A model generated the notes under the pieces. That model saw only the letters and a list, made by a program, of their open reading frames with translations. It had not been told where the DNA came from and did no database searches. 64,000 bases of DNA, taken from assembly GCA_047631555.1 (NCBI GenBank), contig JBLHZY010000001.1, positions 1,178,001 through 1,242,000 of the forward strand. The letters run 5' to 3'. This DNA is from JBLHZY01 sp047631555 (GTDB lineage: Bacteria > Pseudomonadota > Alphaproteobacteria > Rhodobacterales > Rhodobacteraceae). Each line of letters begins with the position of its first letter. The first letter of the stretch is position 1. Both the position numbers and the translations under genes were made by a program. Below, one piece after another: positions 8,474-16,950 of the stretch.

Positions 8474-10099
8474 TTAGCCCTTTTCCATTAGATGATCGCC
8501 ATACTGCTCGCGCAGCTTGTTTTTCAAGACTTTTCCCGTCGCGCCAAGTGGCAATTCATCGACAAACAAAACCGCATCCGGGATCTGCCACGAGGCGATT
8601 TTGCCCTCAAAAAACGCCAGAATGTCCTCAGCGCTTGGATCGGCACCAGCCGCCTTAACCGCCAAAACAATCGGCCGCTCGTCCCACTTTTTGTGCCGCG
8701 CGGCGATGGCGGCGGCATTGGCAATGCCGGGATGCGCAATGGCGATATTTTCAAGCTCAACGGTCGAAATCCACTCGCCGCCAGATTTGATAATATCCTT
8801 GGAGCGGTCGCGGATAATCATATAGCCATCGCCATCCAATGTGGCGACATCGCCCGTGTCAAACCAGCCATCCTCCGTCAGCGCGCTATCTTCCATGCCG
8901 AAGTAAGAATCGACAATCCAGTGACCGCGAATTTGCAAATCGCCTTGGGTTTCGCCATCATTTGGCAGCAGATTTCCGGCCTCATCCACAAGCCGCAATT
9001 CAACCCCAAATGGCGGGCGCCCCTGCCCCAGCCGCAGATCAGCCTGCTCTTGATCGCTCAAGCGCAAATGCTTCTCTAGCGGTTGGTTTAAGGTCCCCAG
9101 CGGACTCGTTTCTGTCATGCCCCAAGCGTGGATCAGCTCCACATCATATTTATCGCGAAACTCTATATACATCGACGGCGGCAGCGCCGATCCGCCAACA
9201 ACCGTGCGGCGCATCGAGGCCGCTTTGGAGCCTGTGCTCTCAAGCGCGGCAAGCAAGCCAAGCCAGATGGTTGGCACGCCAAGCGCGATGGTAACTTGCT
9301 CGCCATCGATCAGTTTGACCAAGCTTTCCCCGTCCAAACCCGGCCCCGGCAGCACCAGTTTTGAGCCAACAGCCGCCGTGACATAAGGCACGCCCCAAGC
9401 CGCCACATGGAACATCGGCACCACTGGCAAAACCGTATCCTTGGCCGAAAGCGCAAGCCCATCAGGCTGATTGCCGGCAAGCGAATGCAGAACTGTCGAG
9501 CGATGCGTATATTGCACGCCCTTTGGGTTGCCGGTCGTTCCCGAAGTATAACAAAGGCTTGCGGGCGCATTCTCATCCAAATCAGGCCATTGATAGCCCG
9601 CATCCCCGGTTTCAATCAGCTCGTCATAAAACAACAGCCCCTCAACCATTGCCGCCGACTCCTCATCCCTTGGCCCGAGCAGAACGACATGTTTGACCGT
9701 CGAGAGATGCGCGCCAAGCTTGGCCGCCACGCCCAGAAAGGTCTTGTCCAGAAACAGGATCTGATCTTGAGCGTGGTTGATGATGTAAATCAGCTGCTCG
9801 GGAAAGAGCCGCGGGTTGATCGTATGGGTGACCCGCCCGCTGCCCGCCGCGCCAAAATAGATCTCCAAATGGCGGCGGTTGTTCCAAGCAATCGTGCCGC
9901 AGCGCGCGCCCGGATCGATGCCAAGCCGATCAAGCGCACTGGCCAATTTGCGCGCATTGATCGCAACCTCGCCCCAGTTTGTGCGCGCAATCCCGCCCGT
10001 CGTCTCAACCGAGACAATCTCGGTTGCGGCGTGGTAAGTCTGCGCATGGGTGATCAGCGAACTGATCGTGAGCTGTTTGTGCATCATCGTGCCGAGCAT
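8474..10099 (-). CDS. AMP-forming acyl-CoA ligase (AlkK/FadD-like)
   Basis: 541 residues from ATG 10099, with AAGGAG 9 bases upstream. ANL-superfamily motifs: the phosphate loop YTSGTTGNPKGV (residues 184-195), HAWGMTETSPLGT, GWFDTGDVATLDGDGY, IKSGGEWIST, and the C-terminal LGATGKVLKNKLR with the catalytic lysine. It activates a fatty or related acid to an acyl-adenylate and then to the CoA thioester. The long GxxTH-INPRLFPEQ segment is like medium/long-chain AlkK-type ligases. It sits between the GMC dehydrogenase (13-bp gap) and the aldehyde dehydrogenase (4-bp gap) in one operon. Confidence 0.92.
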   Translation of the reverse strand: MLGTMMHKQLTISSLITHAQTYHAATEIVSVETTGGIARTNWGEVAINARKLASALDRLGIDPGARCGTIAWNNRRHLEIYFGAAGSGRVTHTINPRLFPEQLIYIINHAQDQILFLDKTFLGVAAKLGAHLSTVKHVVLLGPRDEESAAMVEGLLFYDELIETGDAGYQWPDLDENAPASLCYTSGTTGNPKGVQYTHRSTVLHSLAGNQPDGLALSAKDTVLPVVPMFHVAAWGVPYVTAAVGSKLVLPGPGLDGESLVKLIDGEQVTIALGVPTIWLGLLAALESTGSKAASMRRTVVGGSALPPSMYIEFRDKYDVELIHAWGMTETSPLGTLNQPLEKHLRLSDQEQADLRLGQGRPPFGVELRLVDEAGNLLPNDGETQGDLQIRGHWIVDSYFGMEDSALTEDGWFDTGDVATLDGDGYMIIRDRSKDIIKSGGEWISTVELENIAIAHPGIANAAAIAARHKKWDERPIVLAVKAAGADPSAEDILAFFEGKIASWQIPDAVLFVDELPLGATGKVLKNKLREQYGDHLMEKG

Positions 10100-10112
10100 T
10101 AGGTCGGTCTCC

Positions 10113-11741
10113 TTAGGTGTTTGCAGCAGGCGCTGCGTTTCCGCGGATCATGTCGGCGGCACGTTCCGCAATCATGATCGTCGGGGCGTTGGTATTGCCG
10201 CCAATCAGCGTTGGCATGACCGAGGCATCAATCACTCGAAGCCCCTCAAGCCCATGAACCCGCAGCTCAGGATCAACAACGGCCATCTCATCGACGCCCA
10301 TTTTGCATGTCCCGATGGGGTGATAAATCGTGTCGGCGCGCGCGCGGATATGCGCCTCCCACTCGGCATCGGTCATGTTGTCTTTGGTGCCCCAAAGCTC
10401 GCGTTTTTGGTATTTCTTCATCGCTGGCGCATTCATGATCTCGCGGGTCATCTTGGCGCCTTTGATCGTTGTCTCAAGGTCGCGCGGATCAGACAGGAAC
10501 TTAGGATCAATGCCCGGATCGGCCATCGGATCGCCACTGGTAAGGAAAACTTCGCCGCGGCTATAGGGACGCACAGCGCAAACGTGGCAGGAATAGCCAT
10601 AGCCCGGATGCAGCTTTTTGCCGTGGTTATCGACGACCGAAATCACGAAATGCAGCTGCACATCGGCCCGCTCAAGCGATGGGTCCGTTTTGAGGAAAGC
10701 CGCCCCCTCGGCAAAGGGCGTCGCAATCATGCCGGTGCCATTTTTGCGCCATTTGAGCATGTTTTTGATCAAGTTGACCGTGCCCGTCATACCGATCCCA
10801 AAGTTATCCGTATCGCGGGTTTTGTAGCCAAGAATGAAATCCAGATGGTCCTGTAGGTTTTGCCCAACGCCGGGCAATTCATGCACCATTTCAATGCCAT
10901 GTGGGCGGATATCGTCGGGCCGCCCAACGCCGGAAAGCTGCAACAGCTGAGGCGAATTAAACGTCCCGCCGCAAAGCAGAACTTCACGCTCGGCCATCAC
11001 CTCATGGTTCTTTTTGCCAACCCGGTACGCAATGCCAACGGCCCGTTTGCCCTCAAACAGGATCTTCGTGGCGCGCGCCTTTGTGATCACCGTGAGGTTC
11101 GGGCGATCCATTACAGGAAAGAGATATCCCGCCGCCGCCGAGCAGCGTTCGCCATTCTTTTCAGCGTCGTGAAACTGGGTGACCTGATAAAGCCCGATGC
11201 CCTCATTGTCGCCGCGATTGAAGTCTTCTACCTCGCGGTGCTGAAGCTGGGTTCCGGCCTCGACAAAGGCTTTGGAAATCGGGCGCGGGCTCTTTTGATC
11301 CGAGACCTGAAGCGGCCCGGCGGCCCCGTGAAACTCATCGCCGCCGCGCTCGTTGTTTTCAGAGCGCAGGAAGTAGGGCAAACACTCGTCCCAGGACCAG
11401 CCTTCGCAGCCCGCAGCCGCCCAATCATCGTAATCCTTGCGATGGCCGCGCACATAAAGCATCGCATTAATCGCGCTCGATCCACCAAGCGCTTTGCCGC
11501 GTGGCTGATAGCCTTGGCGCCCATTCAGGCCCGGTTGCGGCACCGTGTTAAACGCCCAATTGAACAGCTTCCCATGGCCCGGCAAAATCGCAACAATGCC
11601 CGCCGGCGCGCGCACAAGAATGTTGTTCCCGCCGCCCCCCGCTTCCAGCAAACACACCGATACATTTGGATCTTCACTAAGCCGCGCCGCCATGGTCGCA
11701 CCCGCAGACCCACCCCCAACGATTACATAATCGAATGACAT
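10113..11741 (-). CDS. GMC family alcohol dehydrogenase (AlkJ/BetA-like)
   Basis: 542 residues from ATG 11741, directly after a GGGAGGGG ribosome site; the upstream TTG in frame would overlap that site. GMC features: the FAD fold FDYVIVGGGSAGATMAARLSE at the N-terminus, PRGKALGGSSAINAMLYVRGH (GMC signature 1), GTFNSPQLLQLSGVG (signature 2), and the C-terminal HPIGTCKMG...GLRVIDASVMPTLIGGNTNAPTIMIAERAADMI with the catalytic His/Asn pair. Such enzymes oxidise primary alcohols to aldehydes, often passing electrons to quinone at the membrane. It is first in the operon and lies just downstream of two operator palindromes, so it is the expected controlled promoter. Confidence 0.93.
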   Translation of the reverse strand: MSFDYVIVGGGSAGATMAARLSEDPNVSVCLLEAGGGGNNILVRAPAGIVAILPGHGKLFNWAFNTVPQPGLNGRQGYQPRGKALGGSSAINAMLYVRGHRKDYDDWAAAGCEGWSWDECLPYFLRSENNERGGDEFHGAAGPLQVSDQKSPRPISKAFVEAGTQLQHREVEDFNRGDNEGIGLYQVTQFHDAEKNGERCSAAAGYLFPVMDRPNLTVITKARATKILFEGKRAVGIAYRVGKKNHEVMAEREVLLCGGTFNSPQLLQLSGVGRPDDIRPHGIEMVHELPGVGQNLQDHLDFILGYKTRDTDNFGIGMTGTVNLIKNMLKWRKNGTGMIATPFAEGAAFLKTDPSLERADVQLHFVISVVDNHGKKLHPGYGYSCHVCAVRPYSRGEVFLTSGDPMADPGIDPKFLSDPRDLETTIKGAKMTREIMNAPAMKKYQKRELWGTKDNMTDAEWEAHIRARADTIYHPIGTCKMGVDEMAVVDPELRVHGLEGLRVIDASVMPTLIGGNTNAPTIMIAERAADMIRGNAAPAANT

Positions 11742-11829
11742 TTTATCCCCTCCCAAGGTTGCCGATTATTCCGGCCGAACGGTGCTTTGGGTTCATCCAA
11801 GCCCGCTTTGACGCAAAGGAAACTCGAAA

Positions 11830-11847
11830 TCTGGACGCTCGTCCAGA
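11830..11847. promoter_or_regulatory. Operator palindrome 1 (probable TetR site)
   Basis: TCTGGACGCTCGTCCAGA is a perfect inverted repeat with 8-bp arms around a 2-bp centre, the architecture of many TetR-family operators. It is 89 bp upstream of the GMC gene start. Confidence 0.75.
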
Positions 11848-11853
11848 AAATAA

Positions 11854-11871
11854 TCTGAACAAACGTCCAGA
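11854..11871. promoter_or_regulatory. Operator palindrome 2 (probable TetR site)
   Basis: TCTGAACAAACGTCCAGA repeats the first operator with two mismatches, both in the left arm. The two centres are 24 bp apart, slightly over two helical turns, allowing dimers to bind on about the same face. Confidence 0.7.
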
Positions 11872-12103
11872 CGAAGATAGCGCTTTGTTTACATAAAGAA
11901 ATAAGTTTGTGGGGTCATCTTTGTCTGGCGACAATCCGAAGCCTAAAAACGCGAAAACGCCAATGCGAGCACGCATTTCTCGCGCGATCGATTCCAAGGC
12001 CCGGAGCATCAAGCGCATTGGCGCCAACCCGGTGATCGCAAAACTTTGTGTCACTTTCGCAAGCTCTTATGGCGCTGAACGCCTCAGCCAAACTTGGGCC
12101 AAA

Positions 12104-13780
12104 TCAAGCAGGAACACTTGGCTCCAAAACGCCCTTATACGCCACGATCAGCCCGACAAAAGGCGCCGCTATTTCAACATCAAACTGGAATTTGCCATCG
12201 ACCTGCGCCTCAAAACTACTGCCCGAAGGCAAAAGAAATTTCGGCATCGGTAGGCCAAGTATCGACCAACGTCGCGGGATCAAAAACAGCTTCTCATCTT
12301 CAACAATCAGCGCCAAGCCGACGCTCACAGGGCCAAAGCGTTCGACCAAAAGATGCGTATTTCGCCCCGTCCCGATTGTCTGGGTAGAACGAAATATCTC
12401 CTCCCCAAACCTGCGCGTCCACTTCTCGCCGCCAGAAATGGGATCAAATTGCACTTTGACGGCAATTTGCGCGCATTCCTCAGGAAAACCAAACATGCGG
12501 CCAACGAGCCTTGAGAGCGGCCCTTGGCCTCGCTTCACACTGGCAAAGCCTTCCCAACTGCGCGCTTTGGTGTCACCGTGGATCTGCTGAACGGCCGGAG
12601 GCAATGCCTCATAGGCTTGGCCCATAACGGCGCGATAGAGCGGCTGATCTGGCCTCGGCGCGCGCCGAAATCCGGTAAAAATCGTGCGTCTTTCAAACAG
12701 CGCTTCATAGTCGGCAAGGCTCAAGGCTTGGGTCGCCGCGCGCGCGCCATTTTGTGGCAAATCACCTCTCAACATTTTGCGCACAAGTGCCTCGATCGCC
12801 ATTGAGGGAATATAGGGGCCGTCATCGCCCTCGGCCAAAAGATGCCAAGACATCTCATCCGGCGTGCCTTCTCGAACTCCCTTGGCATGAACAAACATCC
12901 CGCCGCGATGCTCGCCAAACTTCATCAGATTGAGCACAGTGTAAAAGAGCTTGGAGAGCGGCACCAAGCTTGGAAGATTGAAGCGCGCACGCGCCTTCGC
13001 CAACAGGTTGAGAATGAGATGCAGGCTTTCAGGAACCGGCCCAGCCCCCATCCAGATGTCTTTCATCGTGGGATGCTCGGGCGGGAGCACTTGCAAATCC
13101 GGCACATCGACCAAGGAAAACCGAATGTTGCGCAAAGGCACCCGGCCCGGCACCGCAATCGTGTAACGCATGCTTTCGGCAAGCCCCGGCGCGACGCTCT
13201 GAGCGCCATCCCGCATCAGTTTAACGGGCGATCCAGCATAGCCAACAACTGCGCGCATCACATTGAGCCCGATCCCCGCATAGGGCGAGGGCGCGATGCC
13301 GCCACTGACGGATACGATCTCCATCTCCTTGGCGATTTCGCGCAGAACCGCCGCCGTTAAAACCGGAAAACTGCTCACGCCAGAAAGCACAAAAACCCCC
13401 GCCGCGCGCGCATCCGCATCAAATTGCGAAACGCCAAAAACAAAATCGGCTGCATCGGCAAAATCCATGTAGCTCACCCGCGCTTGCAAACAGGCTCGGA
13501 TCACCGAATAGCAATCCCTGCCATCGTCGCCATAGTCCTGAAATGGGCCCGTCGCATCGACAACCAGATCAACGCCCAGCGCCTCTAACCGCTGCGAAAG
13601 CGCGTTGCGATCAAGTGCGAGCGGGGTTGCGATGCTTGCGCCCTTTAGGCCTGCACAAAACTGTTTTGCGCGCTCCATATTGCGCCCGGCAAGCAGCATT
13701 TCGAGATCAGCCGTATCGGACAAAAGCTCTGCAAGACGCCCGCCAAACACACCATATCCACCAAGAATAAGAATTTTCAT
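12104..13780 (-). CDS. Saccharopine-dehydrogenase-like Rossmann protein with C-terminal DUF4166
   Basis: 558 residues. The N-terminus MKILILGGYGVFGGRLAELL is a NAD(P)-binding Rossmann fold and the first ~370 residues follow saccharopine-dehydrogenase-like reductases (VDATGPFQDYG, YMDFADAADFV). From about residue 400 (LPPAVQQIHGDTKARSWEGFASVKRG through GGEKWTRRFG and ERFGPVSVGLALI) it matches DUF4166, a domain commonly fused to or next to such reductases. Function unknown; a lipid-related or quinone-related redox role is possible. It overlaps the upstream DCC gene by 4 bp, so the two form a unit separate from the alcohol operon 347 bp away. Confidence 0.8.
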   Translation of the reverse strand: MKILILGGYGVFGGRLAELLSDTADLEMLLAGRNMERAKQFCAGLKGASIATPLALDRNALSQRLEALGVDLVVDATGPFQDYGDDGRDCYSVIRACLQARVSYMDFADAADFVFGVSQFDADARAAGVFVLSGVSSFPVLTAAVLREIAKEMEIVSVSGGIAPSPYAGIGLNVMRAVVGYAGSPVKLMRDGAQSVAPGLAESMRYTIAVPGRVPLRNIRFSLVDVPDLQVLPPEHPTMKDIWMGAGPVPESLHLILNLLAKARARFNLPSLVPLSKLFYTVLNLMKFGEHRGGMFVHAKGVREGTPDEMSWHLLAEGDDGPYIPSMAIEALVRKMLRGDLPQNGARAATQALSLADYEALFERRTIFTGFRRAPRPDQPLYRAVMGQAYEALPPAVQQIHGDTKARSWEGFASVKRGQGPLSRLVGRMFGFPEECAQIAVKVQFDPISGGEKWTRRFGEEIFRSTQTIGTGRNTHLLVERFGPVSVGLALIVEDEKLFLIPRRWSILGLPMPKFLLPSGSSFEAQVDGKFQFDVEIAAPFVGLIVAYKGVLEPSVPA

Positions 13781-14235
13781 GTCAGAAGCCTTTTTTGAAC
13801 CTCGGGATCAGGAAGCGCGCAGAGATCCGCCGTTCCAAACAAGCGATACCGATTGCGCGCAACGGCCCGATAAAGAATATCCCGCAGCCCTTTGGGCAAA
13901 ATACGAAGCAATATCAGGCCCTTCCAGATGCCCCCGAGCCGTAAGCCAACCCCGATCAGCGCATCAAGCGAGGTTTGCGCCTGTCCCTCATTGAGAAAGA
14001 GCCATGAGGTCGGATCGGCGGGATCCATGCCGTAATGGCGCATCAAAGCGCCGCCCAAATCAGATTGAAGCGGAATGATCCTGAATACGCCTTTGCGATC
14101 ATTGCGCGCGATCCAAGTCGCCCCGCGCGCGCACAGCGAGCAGCGCGCGTCCATAACGCAAACAGCCCCACTATCAGCAAATTTGGGCACATCATCATCT
14201 TGGCGATGAGAAAAGGCGGCACTCTGTAAATACAT
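13777..14235 (-). CDS. DCC1-like thiol-disulfide oxidoreductase family protein
   Basis: 152 residues. The family (DUF393, DCC) is marked by a D..C..C motif, here MDARCSLCARGATWIARND, then FRIIPLQSDLG, and the C-terminal ILYRAVARNRYRLFGTADLCALP. A redox role is assumed from the CxxC but has not been defined for the family. Its stop overlaps the DUF4166 gene by 4 bp, indicating coupled translation. ATG 14235 starts the gene; there is no strong ribosome site. Confidence 0.85.
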   Translation of the reverse strand: MYLQSAAFSHRQDDDVPKFADSGAVCVMDARCSLCARGATWIARNDRKGVFRIIPLQSDLGGALMRHYGMDPADPTSWLFLNEGQAQTSLDALIGVGLRLGGIWKGLILLRILPKGLRDILYRAVARNRYRLFGTADLCALPDPEVQKRLLT

Positions 14236-14474
14236 AACAAAACCATACGACTATCATTGAATAGTGCAATTTCTAATCGCCAAAATCAGCCGCGACAAAT
14301 TGGACATCTCGCCGCGTTGATCCGGACATCGCCCAAGCCCACCCATTTCCGAATTGCCCGCAGCCTGGCCAAAAGGGCTCTCATTTTCGGACGCAATCGA
14401 TCTATTTTAGGGCAAAGACCCCGCCTCGCTTGTCGCCTTTGCGGGGCAATAGCGCGCGCGGCGGCCCTTTCTGC

Positions 14475-14502
14475 TAGACCTTTCGCGCGCATTTTATATA
14501 CT
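14475..14502 (+). promoter_or_regulatory. Candidate promoter of the winged-helix regulator
   Basis: TAGACC (14475-14480) and TATACT (14497-14502), 16 bases apart, fit a sigma-70 promoter (4/6 and 5/6). A GAGG ribosome site follows at 14521. The rest of the 14236-14535 gap shows no other site I can support. Confidence 0.45.
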
Positions 14503-14535
14503 AAACGCCAACGATTTACTGAGGTAATTCCCAAA

Positions 14536-15057
14536 ATGACCGACAAACAAAGCCCAAAAAGACGCATCGTTTCCTCTCGGCATTTGGCCGAAGGCGATGG
14601 CTGGGAGGCCTCAGAAGTCGAATACGGGATGATAATTGCCTATAATGCATTCTCGCGCTGGATAACGCGGTGCATGTCGGCTGCGGGCAATACCGATTTG
14701 ACCGCGCTGGAAATTTTGGTCCTGCACAACGCAAATCATCGCGGGCGCGACAAGCGGCTCACGGATATCTGCTTTTTGCTCAATATCGAAGATACGCATA
14801 CGGTCAATTACGCGCTGCGCAAGCTGTTGAAGATGGAGCTGCTCACCTCTGAAAAACGCGGCAAGGAGGTTTTCTATAGCGCCTCTCCAAAGGGCGAAGA
14901 GCTTTGCGAGGCCTATCGGGAGGTTCGGGCGCGGTGTTTTCTTGATGGCTTGTCGCGGCTGGATATTACCGGTGAAGAAATGCGCGATCTTGCCGCCAGT
15001 TTGCGCACTCTTTCAGGGCAGTATGATCAGGCCAGTCGCGCCGCCGCCTCGCTCTAG
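14536..15057 (+). CDS. MarR-like winged-helix regulator
   Basis: 173 residues from ATG 14536 with GAGG 11 bases upstream; the open frame before it (from 14257) is not protein-like. The core (residues ~45-150) is a winged helix: TDLTALEILVLHNANHRGRDKRLTDICFLLNIEDTHTVNYALRKLL is the recognition part and LTSEKRGKEVFYSASPKGEELCEAYREVR the wing and following helix. This type accompanies TRAP/hydantoinase clusters in Rhodobacteraceae, and the convergent TRAP genes plus the 27-bp palindrome at 17961 are plausible targets. Its stop overlaps that of dctM by 4 bp. Confidence 0.8.
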   Translation: MTDKQSPKRRIVSSRHLAEGDGWEASEVEYGMIIAYNAFSRWITRCMSAAGNTDLTALEILVLHNANHRGRDKRLTDICFLLNIEDTHTVNYALRKLLKMELLTSEKRGKEVFYSASPKGEELCEAYREVRARCFLDGLSRLDITGEEMRDLAASLRTLSGQYDQASRAAASL

Positions 15058-16355
15058 TTTCCCATCATATTGGGCAGCACGGTAACGATTTGCGGGAAGA
15101 TGCAAATCATCGCAACGCCCAAAAGCAGAAGCAAAAAGAACGGGAAAGCCGCTTTTGCGATCCGCAATATATCGATGCCCGTTAGCCCTTGGATCACAAA
15201 AAGGTTGAACCCGACGGGGGGCGTTATTTGGCTCATCTCGACAACAATCACGAGGTAGATGCCAAACCAGAGCGGATCGATGCCAACGGCTGTGACCATC
15301 GGCATGATGATCGATGTCGTCAGCACGATCACCGAAATCCCATCAAGAAAGCAGCCCAAAACGATAAAGAAAATCGTCAGCGCCACGAGCAGCGAAGAGA
15401 CGGAAAGGTTCATATCCGAAATCCATGCCGCCAAGTTGCGCGGCAATCCGGTAAAGCCCATCGAGACCGAAAGAAAGGCCGCACCAAGCAGGATCAACGC
15501 GATCATACAGGATGTTCTGGTCGCAGACATGACCGCCGCGCCAAACTTCCCCCAGCTAAATCCGCCGGACCCCCAAGCCAGGATCGTTGCAAGCACAACG
15601 CCCAAAGCCGCCGCATCCGTTGGCGAGGCAAGCCCGCCGTAGATCGACCCGATAACGCCAGCGATCAACAACGCCACCGGCAACAACCGCCTTGAAGCGC
15701 GCAGCTTTTGTTTGAGCGAATAGCTCTGCTCCATGGGGGGAATTAGATCGGGGTTCAGCCAAGCCCGCACGGCTACATAGCCTGCAAACAATGTGATCAA
15801 CATCAGGGCCGGAAGAATGCCCGCGATAAACAGGCGCGCAATGGATTGCTCTGTCGCGACCCCATAAACGATCAGAATAATCGAGGGCGGGATCAACAGG
15901 CCCAGTGTCGCAGAACCGGCCAATGTCCCGATGATCAAGCTTTCGGGATAGCCGCGCTTTGTCAGCTCCGGGATCGACATCCGCCCAATGGTGGCCGCCG
16001 TCGCCGCAGACGAGCCCGAAACCGCCGCAAAGATCGAACAGCCAAAGACGTTAACATGCAGCAAGCGCCCCGGTGCCCGGCTGAGCCAAGGGGCGAGCCC
16101 GGTAAACAAATCGTCGCTCATCCGCGATCTGAGCAAGATTTCTCCCATGAGAATAAACAGCGGCAGCGCCGTCAGCGGCCAGCTATGCGAATGCCCCCAA
16201 AACGTCGAGGCCAGAACAAGCCCCGAGGGGGCGTTGGAAAAAAACATCAGGCTCGCAAGCCCAACAATCGTTAGCGAAACAGCGACCCAAACACCTGTTG
16301 CAAGGAGACCAATCAGCAACGCAAGCAACGTCAGGGCGATCATTGGATCACTCAT
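15054..16355 (-). CDS. dctM: TRAP transporter large permease (DctM), second system
   Basis: 433 residues and about 12 membrane segments. Motifs include FAAVSGSSAATAATIGRMSIPELTKRGY, GLLIPPSIILIVYGV, YGGLASPTDAAALGV and VVEMSQITPPVGFNLFV, all typical of DctM. It starts 2 bp after the dctQ stop. Given the divergent hydantoinase/oxoprolinase gene, the imported compound is likely a cyclic amide, lactam or related nitrogen compound; this is inference from gene order. Confidence 0.93.
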   Translation of the reverse strand: MSDPMIALTLLALLIGLLATGVWVAVSLTIVGLASLMFFSNAPSGLVLASTFWGHSHSWPLTALPLFILMGEILLRSRMSDDLFTGLAPWLSRAPGRLLHVNVFGCSIFAAVSGSSAATAATIGRMSIPELTKRGYPESLIIGTLAGSATLGLLIPPSIILIVYGVATEQSIARLFIAGILPALMLITLFAGYVAVRAWLNPDLIPPMEQSYSLKQKLRASRRLLPVALLIAGVIGSIYGGLASPTDAAALGVVLATILAWGSGGFSWGKFGAAVMSATRTSCMIALILLGAAFLSVSMGFTGLPRNLAAWISDMNLSVSSLLVALTIFFIVLGCFLDGISVIVLTTSIIMPMVTAVGIDPLWFGIYLVIVVEMSQITPPVGFNLFVIQGLTGIDILRIAKAAFPFFLLLLLGVAMICIFPQIVTVLPNMMGN

Positions 16356-16357
16356 GG

Positions 16358-16882
16358 CTAAACCTCATCCGGCGTAGACAGGATCGGTTTTCCCGCCTGC
16401 ACAAGATCAACAAACGTATGCAATATCGCGACCAACAAAAGGCCCAAGCCAAAGGCCGCAACGCTTTGCGGTATCCACAAAGCCACCGGCACAATGCCGT
16501 TTGAGACATCGCCGTAATGGAGGCTCTCAACCACCAGCCCGCCAAGGAACCAAGCCGCATATCCAATCAGCGCCGCTGCCAAAAGCAGGACCAAACCCTC
16601 CAAAACAAACTGCGCCCGTTCAGGCAGCCGCCCCGTCACCAGATTGACCCGAATATGCCCGCCAGCCCGAAGCGTATGGGCAAGGGCCAGAAAGGTCGCG
16701 CCAGCGAGCATAAACCCCGAGAAATCCGCATAAGACGGGATCGTTGAGGGCAAGGTTCCCGGGCTAAAGCGCCCAAAGGCATTCAAAATAATCTGGGCGC
16801 TGATCAGCAAGCAAATACACAGGATCAATCCCCCCGCGATCGCGCCGCAAAGATCATAGGTTTTTTGAAGTATCCGGCCCAT
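16358..16882 (-). CDS. dctQ: TRAP transporter small permease (DctQ), second system
   Basis: 174 residues with four membrane helices. The DctQ family pattern is seen in FSGFMLAGATFLALAHTLRAGGHIRVNLVTGRLPERAQ (conserved LR..GHIRV). The C-terminus carries a helix around SVAAFGLGLLLVAILHTFVDL. It lies between dctP (68-bp gap with a hairpin) and dctM (2-bp gap). Confidence 0.9.
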   Translation of the reverse strand: MGRILQKTYDLCGAIAGGLILCICLLISAQIILNAFGRFSPGTLPSTIPSYADFSGFMLAGATFLALAHTLRAGGHIRVNLVTGRLPERAQFVLEGLVLLLAAALIGYAAWFLGGLVVESLHYGDVSNGIVPVALWIPQSVAAFGLGLLLVAILHTFVDLVQAGKPILSTPDEV

Positions 16883-16908
16883 AGCGCCCCGCCCCTAGAG
16901 ATAAGATC

Positions 16909-16935
16909 GGCCGATAGCATAGGCTGCTACCGGCC
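16909..16935 (-). promoter_or_regulatory. Stem-loop between second dctP and dctQ
   Basis: Read on the minus strand, GGCCGGTAGCA pairs with TGCTATCGGCC (11 bp including one G-T wobble) around loop GCCTA. It is 16 bp past the dctP stop. The placement matches the hairpin in the first TRAP operon, with no sequence similarity beyond GC richness. The plus strand has a short T-run after it, but the genes run on the other strand. Confidence 0.65.
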
Positions 16936-16950
16936 CTTTTTAGCTGACGC

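Larger units (their letters stand above)
11742..12103. other. Non-coding gap with the alcohol-operon control region
   Basis: 362 bp between the GMC gene and the end of the DUF4166 gene. It holds the two operator palindromes (11830-11871). The remainder (11880-12103) has short open frames on both strands, but none has a ribosome site or recognisable family, and I treat it as non-coding. Confidence 0.55.

Noticed and set aside
11909..12253. 114-residue plus-strand frame beside the alcohol operon
   Set aside because: GTG start with no ribosome site; it runs into the opposite-strand DUF4166 gene and resembles no family.
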